A DNA stretch of 14,729 bases, from the NCBI GenBank assembly GCA_002336035.1, contig DDED01000131.1:1-14729 (forward strand), given 5' to 3'. The position numbers and the translations under genes are program-made. This stretch comes from Cellvibrionales bacterium UBA1963. Its GTDB lineage: Bacteria > Pseudomonadota > Gammaproteobacteria > Pseudomonadales > UBA7434. This document shows positions 7,975-14,364 of this stretch, one piece after another. The notes under the pieces are model-generated. The model did no database searches. It had not been told where the DNA came from and worked only from the letters and a program-made list of their open reading frames with translations. Position 1 is the stretch's first letter, and every line of letters starts with the position of its first letter.

Positions 7975-9260
7975 TGGATGTGAAATATAAACGTGCAGTT
8001 TACCACTATAGGCCTATCGACTTTTTTTTATTGTCAGTTTTCGCTATCGGTGTGCTTAATGCAAACACCAGTTCGGCCGCCTCGGCCATAGAAACTCGAC
8101 AATCGATTAGCGTAGAGTTTAAGCAATTCATCAACAGCAGCGCGACCATTGATCACGACAATGACGGCTCGCTAAGCTGGCAGGGAAATTACCGAAAAAG
8201 CTGGCAGAATAATCAAGGTCAGCTAACGAATGAACTAACTATTGCCCCCATATTGCGCTATAACAGCCAAGACAATCAACGGTCTAAAGTTGATTTCAAA
8301 TCATTAAATTGGAATTACATCCAGCCCAATTGGGAGCTAAGAACCGGCATAAGAACCATTAGTTGGCGGACTACAGAAGCAGTTAATTTAGTTGATATTA
8401 TCAACCAGGCTGACGCCAGTGCTAATGTTGATGACGAGGATAAGCTTGGCCAAGCCATGCTTAACTGGATTTGGTTAAATGATACGTTTAGCTTTGAACT
8501 ACTAGCGCTGCCTTTTTTTAGAGAACGCATTTTTCCTGGCGATGAAGCCCGATTAAGAGGCAGTTACACCATAAACACGGATCGCTCCGAATACGAATCC
8601 AGCGCAGGAAGCAACCGAATCGATGCCGCTATGCGCTTAGTCATATTACACGATCAATGGGAAGTAGCTATCAGTCACTTTTCAGGGACCTCTCGTGAAC
8701 CTATCCTTTTCTCATCCCATTCACAAGAGCTCACACCTTTTTATCCCATTATTGAACAGACCGGTCTACAGCTAGAGTATGCTGCCGAAAACTGGCTCTG
8801 GAAACTAGAAGCGATTTCTCGCGGAGGATTCAATCTTCCTGCAGAATTGATGCTTGCGTCTGGCCAGCAACTGCATCGATATTCATCAGCCGCACTCGGC
8901 TTTGAAGTTACTTTACCCCCCTTATTTAATTCTAACTTTGATTACAGCTTGCTTGCTGAATATCTATGGGATCAGCGACGCAACACTTCGCTAGCTAATG
9001 ATGCTTTTATTGGTTTACGAATAGGTTTTAATGACGTGCAAGGGTCAGAGTTTTTATTTGGCAGTATTATCGATCTAGATCGACAAGAGTATCTCACCTT
9101 TATCGAGCACAGTTACCGTAACAACAGCAATGGAAAAATTGACCTTACGGTTCGCTTATTTGACGCGCCTGGTAACGCGTTATCACGCGCCGCAGAAACT
9201 GATTTTTTTGAGCTACATAACGATGACTATGTAGCTCTGTCATACACCCAATATTTTTAA
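7974..9260 (+). CDS. Predicted outer-membrane beta-barrel protein, exporter-associated
   Basis: The protein has 428 aa. Its ATG shares one base with the exporter stop (TAATG at 7972-7976), so translation is probably coupled. Residues 1-38 look like a signal peptide: basic start, hydrophobic core at about 16-29, and cleavage likely after the AxA at 36-38. The mature part is made of alternating hydrophobic/polar strands with many aromatic residues. It ends in LSYTQYF, and a terminal Phe is the usual assembly signal for outer-membrane barrels. A conserved-looking stretch is NLVDIINQADASANVDDEDK (138-157), followed by FFRERIFPGDEARLR (181-195). I recall similar stretches in uncharacterised proteins next to RND/LolA-like genes, but cannot name a family. 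It may be a passive outer-membrane port or a lipid acceptor. The barrel prediction is good; the function is unknown. Confidence 0.8.
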   Translation: MDVKYKRAVYHYRPIDFFLLSVFAIGVLNANTSSAASAIETRQSISVEFKQFINSSATIDHDNDGSLSWQGNYRKSWQNNQGQLTNELTIAPILRYNSQDNQRSKVDFKSLNWNYIQPNWELRTGIRTISWRTTEAVNLVDIINQADASANVDDEDKLGQAMLNWIWLNDTFSFELLALPFFRERIFPGDEARLRGSYTINTDRSEYESSAGSNRIDAAMRLVILHDQWEVAISHFSGTSREPILFSSHSQELTPFYPIIEQTGLQLEYAAENWLWKLEAISRGGFNLPAELMLASGQQLHRYSSAALGFEVTLPPLFNSNFDYSLLAEYLWDQRRNTSLANDAFIGLRIGFNDVQGSEFLFGSIIDLDRQEYLTFIEHSYRNNSNGKIDLTVRLFDAPGNALSRAAETDFFELHNDDYVALSYTQYF

Positions 9261-9276
9261 TTAAGAGTAACTAATT

Positions 9277-10131
9277 ATGGATAAAATTGCCTTTATGTGT
9301 AACACCCGACCGCCAAGTCTTATTCTATTTGTCTTACTCATCGTTTTATTTGGCCCAATGCTTAACTCTTCGTTGTCAGCACAAGAAACAAGTCAAGCCG
9401 TTAGTCAAGCATCAAAAGCTTACGCTATTATGGCAGAGTCAGATAAAAGGGATATAGGCTGGCAAGACTCAAGTGCTAATATGACAATGATAATACGCCG
9501 TGCTGACGGTCGCGAAGTCCGCCGCGAAGTGATGACTAAAACGTTGGAAGGTGATGTCGGCAAAGATAAAAGCTTGTTGTTTTTTTCTAAGCCTCTCGAC
9601 GTTAAAGGCACAATCTTTTTGACCCATAGCTTTCCGTTAGCATCCGATAAACAATGGATTTATCTGCCTTCACAAAATCGAGTTAAACGCATTAGCTCAA
9701 AAAGAAAAACCGGCCGATTTATGGGCAGCGAATTTACCTTTGAAGACATGGCGGCCTTCTCGCTAGAAAAAAACAATTACCTTTATTTAGGTGAAACTAA
9801 ATGCGGTGAGCCACTGCAACCCTGCCATATTATTGAAACGCGCTCCAATGATCCCTATACCGGATACGAAAAGACCATTAGTCATATAGACCAGGCTGAA
9901 CTTCGCAGCTGGAAAATTGAATTTTACAGTCGCCGAACAGGCCAGTTAGCAAAGCAGTTAACCCTTTCAAATTATCAGCGCTATCTCGATAAATTTTGGC
10001 GTCCAAGCCAGTTAAAAATGGTCAATATGATTTCAAAGTCTGAAACCGTGCTGCAATGGCAGGATCAAAAGTTTAATCTCGGCTTAGCTGACTCTGAATT
10101 CAGAAAAGCAGCGCTTGAGCGTCGCCAATAA
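9277..10131 (+). CDS. Outer membrane lipoprotein-sorting protein-like (LolA-like fold), periplasmic
   Basis: The protein has 284 aa. The signal peptide has a hydrophobic core at about 14-29 and a likely cleavage site after LSA at 33-35. There is no lipobox Cys at the right place, so the mature protein is probably soluble and periplasmic. The body matches what I know of the LolA-like family found with RND exporters: SLLFFSKPLDVKGTIFLTH, then a QWIYLPSQNRVKRISS stretch, then GRFMGSEFTFEDM. These proteins have a half-barrel fold that cradles acyl chains. True LolA is shorter (about 200 aa) and works with LolCDE, which is absent here. AAGAG (9263-9267) lies 9 nt before ATG 9277; ATG 9295 is an alternative. 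The gap of 16 bp to the barrel gene supports one operon. It probably shuttles a hydrophobic cargo between the exporter and the outer membrane; this is an inference. Confidence 0.87.
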   Translation: MDKIAFMCNTRPPSLILFVLLIVLFGPMLNSSLSAQETSQAVSQASKAYAIMAESDKRDIGWQDSSANMTMIIRRADGREVRREVMTKTLEGDVGKDKSLLFFSKPLDVKGTIFLTHSFPLASDKQWIYLPSQNRVKRISSKRKTGRFMGSEFTFEDMAAFSLEKNNYLYLGETKCGEPLQPCHIIETRSNDPYTGYEKTISHIDQAELRSWKIEFYSRRTGQLAKQLTLSNYQRYLDKFWRPSQLKMVNMISKSETVLQWQDQKFNLGLADSEFRKAALERRQ

Positions 10132-10180
10132 ATGGTTTTAAATGAACTGTCCGTATAGAAAAGTGACGACTTATATCAGT

Positions 10181-10186
10181 TATAAT
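10181..10186 (+). promoter_or_regulatory. Candidate -10 element for the 3-alpha-HSD-like SDR
   Basis: A perfect TATAAT lies 31 nt before the SDR start codon, in the 86-bp gap after the LolA-like gene. The correctly spaced -35 position is A-rich and does not match TTGACA. If real, the SDR can be expressed apart from the exporter operon. No terminator is visible between them, so read-through is also possible. Confidence 0.4.
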
Positions 10187-10217
10187 TGTTTTTTATTCAA
10201 CACTAAAGGAATTTACC

Positions 10218-10985
10218 ATGGGTTTATACGCAATGACTGGCGGCGCAACGGGTATTGGTAACGCCATTAAGCAGCAACTAGTTCGTCAAGGCAATCAAGT
10301 GATTGTGGTTGATATTAAAGATGCCGACATTATTGCTGACCTTTCAACACTTGAGGGTCGCCAAGCCGCTATAGCAGGCATATCTGCCGCTGCTCCCGAC
10401 GGGCTCGATGGCTTTATTCCCTGTGCAGGTGTGGGGCCACATATCTCACCGCCTTCAATAGTAGCTAGAATTAACTTCTTCGGCGCACTAGCCGTCACTG
10501 AGGGAGTGAAATCTCTGGTCGCTAAACGCAAGGGAGCTATTGTGATGATCTCATCCAACTCAGCGACCATGGGCTATGAGCAAGGTGTAGTAGACTTAAT
10601 GCTCGAGGGCAATGAAGCCGGCGCTAGCGCAAAGCTGGACGAAATTGGCAACGGCCAACTCGCCTACGGAGGCGGTAAATATGCATTAAGTTGTTGGCTT
10701 CGAAGAGAGTCTAAAAGTTATGCCGCAAATGGTATTCGACTAAATGCAGTTGCTCCAGGCTTTACTGAAACGCCACTTACAGATGCTGGCAGAAGCAATC
10801 CTGAGTTCGCCGAAGTACTTGAAGCGTTTATAAAAAGCATTCCTATTGGTCGGCCAGGCTCACCTGAAGATATTGCTGAAGCAACTTGCTTTTTATTGGA
10901 TCAAAAAAAAGCCGGCTTCATTTCAGGCACCATCCTTTTTGTTGATGGCGGTCATGATGCTATGCTAAGACCCAATTCTTTTTAA
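10218..10985 (+). CDS. SDR of the 3-alpha-hydroxysteroid dehydrogenase/carbonyl reductase type
   Basis: This is a 255-aa NAD(H)-type SDR. Motifs are TGGATGIG (7-14), VVDIKDADIIADLST (30-44) with an acidic residue ending strand 2, PCAGVG (68-73) in place of the usual NNAG, Ser112/113 in MISSNSA, Tyr150 and Lys154 in YGGGK, and VDGG near the end. About 37 residues separate the catalytic Ser and Tyr, against about 13 in most SDRs. This insertion, the DIxDAxxIADLST stretch, the CAG motif and the RPxxF C-terminus are all features I recall from Comamonas testosteroni 3-alpha-HSD/carbonyl reductase (Ser114, Tyr155, Lys159). AGGA (10207-10210) at 7 nt fixes the start. The enzyme probably oxidises or reduces a hydroxy/keto group on a hydrophobic ring compound, but relatives also act on non-steroids. 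It follows the exporter operon by 86 bp. Confidence 0.9.
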   Translation: MGLYAMTGGATGIGNAIKQQLVRQGNQVIVVDIKDADIIADLSTLEGRQAAIAGISAAAPDGLDGFIPCAGVGPHISPPSIVARINFFGALAVTEGVKSLVAKRKGAIVMISSNSATMGYEQGVVDLMLEGNEAGASAKLDEIGNGQLAYGGGKYALSCWLRRESKSYAANGIRLNAVAPGFTETPLTDAGRSNPEFAEVLEAFIKSIPIGRPGSPEDIAEATCFLLDQKKAGFISGTILFVDGGHDAMLRPNSF

Positions 10986-11029
10986 TTTTCGAGTCAACTA
11001 ACACCATTCACTATGAGTAATTCGATCTA

Positions 11030-11797
11030 TCATAAGGTGTGGGGGTTTATCATTATACCCCCGTCGACATCTAATGTCGTACCAGTGATAAATGAAGCAC
11101 GATCAGAAACCAAATAACACACCGCATCAGCAACTTCCTCGGGCTCACCTAAACGACGCATTGCATGAACGCCCGCCGTTTTTTCTTCTGCCCCAGGAAC
11201 CTCCTCAAAATAACGTTTAATACCTTCAGTCCGGATACCCCCAGGATTAATCGCATTAATTCGTATGCCGTCTCTCGCCCACTCAGCTGCCGCTGTCCGC
11301 GTCAGAGCAATAACGCCACCCTTAGCAGCGCTATAAGGTGATTGCATCGCCTCGCCGCGAACACCGGATAAAGAGGCAATGTTAACGATTGCACCGCCGC
11401 CACTTTTTAGCATGGCTGGTATTTCATACTTTAAACACAGCCAAACCCCTTTTAAACAAATGGCTTGTGTTTTATCCCAACTAGCCTCTTCCATTTCTGG
11501 CAGCATAGCAAAACTTGCGCCACCAGCCGCGTTATTCGACACGCAATCAAGTGAACCAAAATGAGCAACAGTCGCCGCTACCATTGCTTCAACTTCAGCA
11601 GCTTTTGATACATCGGCCTTAATAGCAATCGCATCACCGCCGAAGGCTTTAATCAGCTCAACGGTTTGCTCCGCCATTGATAAGCGAATATCGGCTACAG
11701 CTACCCTAGCACCGTCCTTAGCAAAAGCTAAACACGTCGCGCGACCAATACCATCACCACCACCAGTGACTAAACCCACTTTTTTTTGTAACAACAT
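11030..11797 (-). CDS. Short-chain dehydrogenase/reductase (SDR)
   Basis: This is a classical 255-aa SDR with TGGGDGIG (11-18), Asp36 in VADIR (suggesting NAD preference), Asp62, NNAAG (88-92), Ser142/144 in IASLSG, and YSAAK with Tyr155 and Lys159. NPGGIRT and ITGTTLDVDGG complete the fold. The start is ATG 11797, preceded by GAGGAA (11810-11805) at 7 nt. The frame continues upstream to 11851, but that would add 18 non-family residues and run into the lipocalin gene. With this start, 31 bp separate it from the lipocalin stop, so the two are probably cotranscribed. The 3' end contains a G5/C5 dyad. It is convergent with the SDR at 10218-10985 (44 bp between stops). The substrate is unknown. 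Confidence 0.92.
   Translation of the reverse strand: MLLQKKVGLVTGGGDGIGRATCLAFAKDGARVAVADIRLSMAEQTVELIKAFGGDAIAIKADVSKAAEVEAMVAATVAHFGSLDCVSNNAAGGASFAMLPEMEEASWDKTQAICLKGVWLCLKYEIPAMLKSGGGAIVNIASLSGVRGEAMQSPYSAAKGGVIALTRTAAAEWARDGIRINAINPGGIRTEGIKRYFEEVPGAEEKTAGVHAMRRLGEPEEVADAVCYLVSDRASFITGTTLDVDGGIMINPHTL
11041..11062. repeat. GC-rich inverted repeat at the convergent gene junction
   Basis: The arms are GGGGGT (11041-11046) and ACCCCC (11057-11062) with a 10-nt AT-rich loop, inside the last codons of the minus-strand SDR. Neither strand has a following T-tract, so it is not a standard intrinsic terminator. It may act as an RNA 3'-end hairpin for either convergent transcript, or simply reflect the Gly- and Asn-Pro-coding codons. 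Confidence 0.3.
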
Positions 11798-11828
11798 ATT
11801 AAGCTTCCTCGCAATCGACTCATTGCGT

Positions 11829-12368
11829 TTATTTAATTGATAGCCCGTCATTCATAGATTGGTCAACCCAGATCAAGGCTTGCTGATCAAAACCATAACG
11901 CCTAACAAGCTGCATAAAGTGTTCAGTCAGTGCCGGGTCGACTACTGGCGTGCGCGCTAGAAACCATAAAAATTCTTTATTGTAACTGGTCACAAATGCG
12001 TATTTATAGCTGTCATGATCCAGTTCAAAAATGACATAAGAACCATAAAAAGGACCAAAAAAAGACACTTTTAAATGGCCTTGAGAAGATTGGCTAACTA
12101 GCTTGGCGTTACCTTGAGCATCATTCCAGCGGTCGTTAGTTGCGTCATAACCACGATTAATGACTTCGATTGTGGCATTATCACTAAGTTGATAATTTGC
12201 AGTCACTTGGCTTAACCCCCGCTCAAAAGAATGATCTAAGCGTGCTATCTCATACCAAGTTCCGAGATAACGCTGTAACTCAAAACCATCAACCGGCTTA
12301 ATATCTACCGGCACGCCAGTGCACGCACTCAGTAGCGTGATTATAGGAACCATAAAAAAGCGTAGCAT
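11829..12368 (-). CDS. blc: Outer-membrane lipoprotein lipocalin, Blc type
   Basis: This is a 179-aa bacterial lipocalin. The lipobox LSAC (13-16) predicts signal peptidase II cleavage and acylation at Cys16; Thr at +2 favours sorting to the outer membrane. The diagnostic lipocalin motif YLGTWYEIARLDHSFERGL follows at about 34-52, including G-x-W. Later strands (NYQL, EVINRGY, LKVSFFGPFYGSYVIFELD, YAFVTS) and the C-terminal helix fit the Blc family and length. Family members bind fatty acids or lysophospholipids and are linked to membrane maintenance under stress. The start ATG 12368 has AAGG about 3 nt upstream and GAGG further up. It lies between DoxX-like and SDR genes on the same strand, which suggests a lipid-related group. 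The family is sure; the ligand is unknown. Confidence 0.93.
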   Translation of the reverse strand: MLRFFMVPIITLLSACTGVPVDIKPVDGFELQRYLGTWYEIARLDHSFERGLSQVTANYQLSDNATIEVINRGYDATNDRWNDAQGNAKLVSQSSQGHLKVSFFGPFYGSYVIFELDHDSYKYAFVTSYNKEFLWFLARTPVVDPALTEHFMQLVRRYGFDQQALIWVDQSMNDGLSIK

Positions 12369-12420
12369 TACCTTACCTCAGCAAAACAGATTGATTCTTG
12401 AGGCCCATGAGTTTTCGCCC

Positions 12421-12825
12421 TCATTGACAATGAAAAAATGCCCGCCATCGATATTTTTTTATTAACGGCATTGACTCACAGGCATAGATAATCCAAGCGA
12501 TTAAAACAAACTGCATGGGTAATCTTAGCCATGCTATCCATGGCTCAACTGGCTGACCAAACATAGGTATGTCGTTAATTGCCATATTGATATTCGCTGC
12601 TAGCACCGCCAAGCAAAAAGCCGATAACCAAATTCCAGTGACCTGACGGTACGTTGGCCATAATAAAAAAAATGGAAAAATAAGCTCCATTACGCCGGTT
12701 AACCAAACTATTTCTAACGCATAGGGCAGCGGTGTAATAGCAGCAAGTGATTGCGCATCGGTGAAGTGCATGGTGCCAGCATAAAAAAATCCAACACTAA
12801 TAAGAATAAGCGATATGTTTTTCAT
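12421..12825 (-). CDS. DoxX-like small integral membrane protein
   Basis: The protein has 134 aa with four hydrophobic segments (about 3-18, 37-57, 64-84 and 99-115). Features recalled from DoxX-like proteins are AGTMHF near 16-21, an I-x-P-LPY loop, E-I-V-W-L-T-G-V-M-E-L leading into segment 2, AANINMA near 81-87, and WLRLPMQFVLIAW in segment 4. These inner-membrane proteins are found in many redox and stress contexts, and no reaction can be assigned. The start is ATG 12825 with ACGGAAA about 7 nt upstream. It is followed by the lipocalin gene after 52 bp and preceded by a candidate promoter at 12858-12863. Confidence 0.83.
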   Translation of the reverse strand: MKNISLILISVGFFYAGTMHFTDAQSLAAITPLPYALEIVWLTGVMELIFPFFLLWPTYRQVTGIWLSAFCLAVLAANINMAINDIPMFGQPVEPWIAWLRLPMQFVLIAWIIYACESMPLIKKYRWRAFFHCQ

Positions 12826-12857
12826 ACGATTTCCGTTCGATTAGCTTCAATAGTAAA

Positions 12858-12863
12858 ATTATA
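12858..12863 (-). promoter_or_regulatory. Candidate -10 element for the DoxX-lipocalin-SDR run
   Basis: TATAAT on the minus strand lies 32 nt upstream of the DoxX-like start, in the 76-bp gap after the FkbM gene. The -35 position at 16-18 nt (CCCATA-like) is poor. If used, it would separate the lipid-related run from the FkbM methyltransferase gene. Confidence 0.4.
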
Positions 12864-12901
12864 CTCAGCAGAAACTCTTTATGGGATGACGTAACTGTTA
12901 T

Positions 12902-13714
12902 TCAATAATGTCCAACTAATAAGTTAATAAAGCCCTGATTACCAACTGCTGCGTCTGTCTGCTCGATCCATTGCCGCATCTCAATCTCACTAATAGGGAC
13001 TAATTTTCGACCTAAGTGATCAATCAGTTGCATGGGCAAGCCAAGTTCGACAACGATATCTAATAAGGCCATGCCACTCGCGCCAGCTTGCTTTAAACTG
13101 TAAGGCGTGAATTCCACAATCATTTTTAACTCCGGTAAGCTCTGCTTTAAGAGCGGCATTAAGCCTGTAAGCACAACAAATTCTGCTCCCTGAGTATCCA
13201 CTTTAAGCACATCGATACGACTCACGGGAGACGTTAATCGATGCAGTAAAAAATCGTCTCCTTGCAATAATTGAATCGATTGTTCTGCTCGAGATACCGC
13301 ATTATTCGCCGGCTGATATATTTGATGGTCACCGAGATTCTTGTCGTTAAGATAAAGCTTACCGTCAGCATGATGGTCACTCAAACCTGCATTTACCGCA
13401 ACAACATTGGCGAGCTTATTGTTTAGTATGTTTTTCTCTAATAAAGTGAAATTTTCTTGTTCAGGCTCAAAAGCAACAACGCGACCCTGCTCACCTACAA
13501 GTAACGAGCCAATCAACGTGTAGTAACCCATGTTAGCGCCCACATCAATAAACGTGCGACCAGGAGATAATAATGTTAGTAGTAAGCTAGTTTCGTATGA
13601 CTCCCATATTCCATGTTCTATGATTTGCTTGGAAATATGGATATCAGTTTTTTGATGGACAAACATAGTCAGCTGTTGCTGTAAGTCTAACTTAAGTGGG
13701 TAAGGGCCTTTCAT
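12902..13714 (-). CDS. FkbM family methyltransferase
   Basis: The protein is 270 aa from ATG 13714; a GTG directly before it (13717) is an equally possible start, and the ribosome binding site is weak (GAG at 13728-13726). A class I SAM-dependent methyltransferase core is visible: FIDVGANMGYYTL near 55-68 binds SAM, VVAFEPEQENF near 79-89 carries the acidic residue for the SAM ribose, and the FkbM hallmark IDVLKVDTQGAEFVVLTG lies near 166-183. No signal peptide or membrane segment is seen. FkbM enzymes usually O-methylate sugars or natural products. No glycan or polyketide genes adjoin it here, so the substrate is open. The upstream gcvH ends in a strong terminator, so this gene probably has its own promoter. 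Confidence 0.88.
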   Translation of the reverse strand: MKGPYPLKLDLQQQLTMFVHQKTDIHISKQIIEHGIWESYETSLLLTLLSPGRTFIDVGANMGYYTLIGSLLVGEQGRVVAFEPEQENFTLLEKNILNNKLANVVAVNAGLSDHHADGKLYLNDKNLGDHQIYQPANNAVSRAEQSIQLLQGDDFLLHRLTSPVSRIDVLKVDTQGAEFVVLTGLMPLLKQSLPELKMIVEFTPYSLKQAGASGMALLDIVVELGLPMQLIDHLGRKLVPISEIEMRQWIEQTDAAVGNQGFINLLVGHY

Positions 13715-13746
13715 CACTGGATTTACTCATGACTAAAAATGGTGCC

Positions 13747-13774
13747 AAAAAAAAGGCCTCGTTAATGAGACCTT
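13747..13774 (-). terminator. Rho-independent terminator of gcvH
   Basis: On the minus strand, AAGGTCTC pairs with GAGGCCTT (8 bp with one G-U) around a 6-nt loop, ATTAAC, followed by a T-tract that overlaps the stem end (eight T in all). It begins 17 nt after the gcvH stop. This is a textbook intrinsic terminator and isolates gcvH from the FkbM gene. Confidence 0.88.
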
Positions 13775-13791
13775 GTTCATAGAACTTGACT

Positions 13792-14184
13792 TTAATCGTC
13801 TTCGGCTACGACTTCAGCATAAGCATCTGAGGTTAACAGCTCATCAAGCTCAACATTATCAGCCGGCTGTAATCGATAGAACCAACCGTCTTCATAAGGC
13901 TCACTATTAACCGTTTCTGGCTCACCATCCAATCGCTCATTAATTGCAATCACCTCACCTGAGATGGGCGCATAAACGTCAGAGGCGGCTTTAACCGACT
14001 CAACGACTCCCGCTTCATCGCCAGCCGATAAAATTTGGCCTATATCGGGCAACTCGACATAGACCACATCGCCTAACTGCGCCTGAGCATGGTCGGTAAT
14101 TCCTACCACAACAGTGCCGTCTTCTTCAACGCGAGCCCATTCATGACTGGCCGCATAACGTAATTCTGATGGTAAATCGCTCAT
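13792..14184 (-). CDS. gcvH: Glycine cleavage system H protein
   Basis: GcvH carries the lipoyl arm that moves the methylamine group between the P, T and L proteins of the glycine cleavage system. Its 130 aa match the family length. The lipoylation site is Lys65 in VESVKAASDVYAP. Other family features are YAASHEWARVE (10-20), GITDHAQAQLGDVVYVELP (28-46) and the C-terminal NSEPYEDGWFYRL stretch. AGGA (14195-14192) at 7 nt supports ATG 14184. In many gammaproteobacteria gcvH lies between gcvT and gcvP. Here it is alone, bounded by a terminator and by an unrelated cytochrome gene, so its partners must be encoded elsewhere. A strong dyad lies upstream at 14214-14246. Confidence 0.97.
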   Translation of the reverse strand: MSDLPSELRYAASHEWARVEEDGTVVVGITDHAQAQLGDVVYVELPDIGQILSAGDEAGVVESVKAASDVYAPISGEVIAINERLDGEPETVNSEPYEDGWFYRLQPADNVELDELLTSDAYAEVVAEDD

Positions 14185-14213
14185 CTATGATTCCTACAAT
14201 GACGTCAAATAAA

Positions 14214-14246
14214 TACGTGTATGTCAACTGATCAAGTTTACACGTA
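14214..14246 (-). promoter_or_regulatory. Nested inverted repeat in the gcvH upstream region
   Basis: A perfect 8-bp inverted repeat, TACGTGTA (14214-14221) and TACACGTA (14239-14246), encloses a second one, AACT (14226-14229) and AGTT (14235-14238). On the minus strand the inner part contains TTGACA (14227-14222), a consensus -35, and the repeat is followed by TTTATTT. It ends 29 nt before the gcvH start codon. It could be an operator over a promoter, a leader hairpin, or the terminator of the upstream cytochrome gene. No well-spaced -10 for the TTGACA was found. I see no glycine-riboswitch-like architecture, though that cannot be excluded by eye. Confidence 0.45.
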
Positions 14247-14364
14247 ATGCTTTTGCACGGCCTAAACGACACGTTTGAACAAAGCATCATTTTACTCAGC
14301 GAATTTTGAAAAACAATCCTAGAGGAGTAAATAAAAGGGATTTTTGCCGTGAGTTGTAGACATT

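Noticed and set aside
10171..10196. TTATA/TATAA stem followed by T-rich run as terminator of the exporter operon
   Set aside because: The stem is 5 bp and purely AT; the same bases read better as a -10 element.
11030..11062. G5/C5 dyad as a bidirectional terminator
   Set aside because: No T-tract follows on either strand and it lies inside the SDR coding sequence; kept only as a repeat.
14282..14364. Terminator after the cytochrome gene (AATCC...GGATT then T-rich)
   Set aside because: The stem is only 5 bp with an 18-nt loop; too weak.
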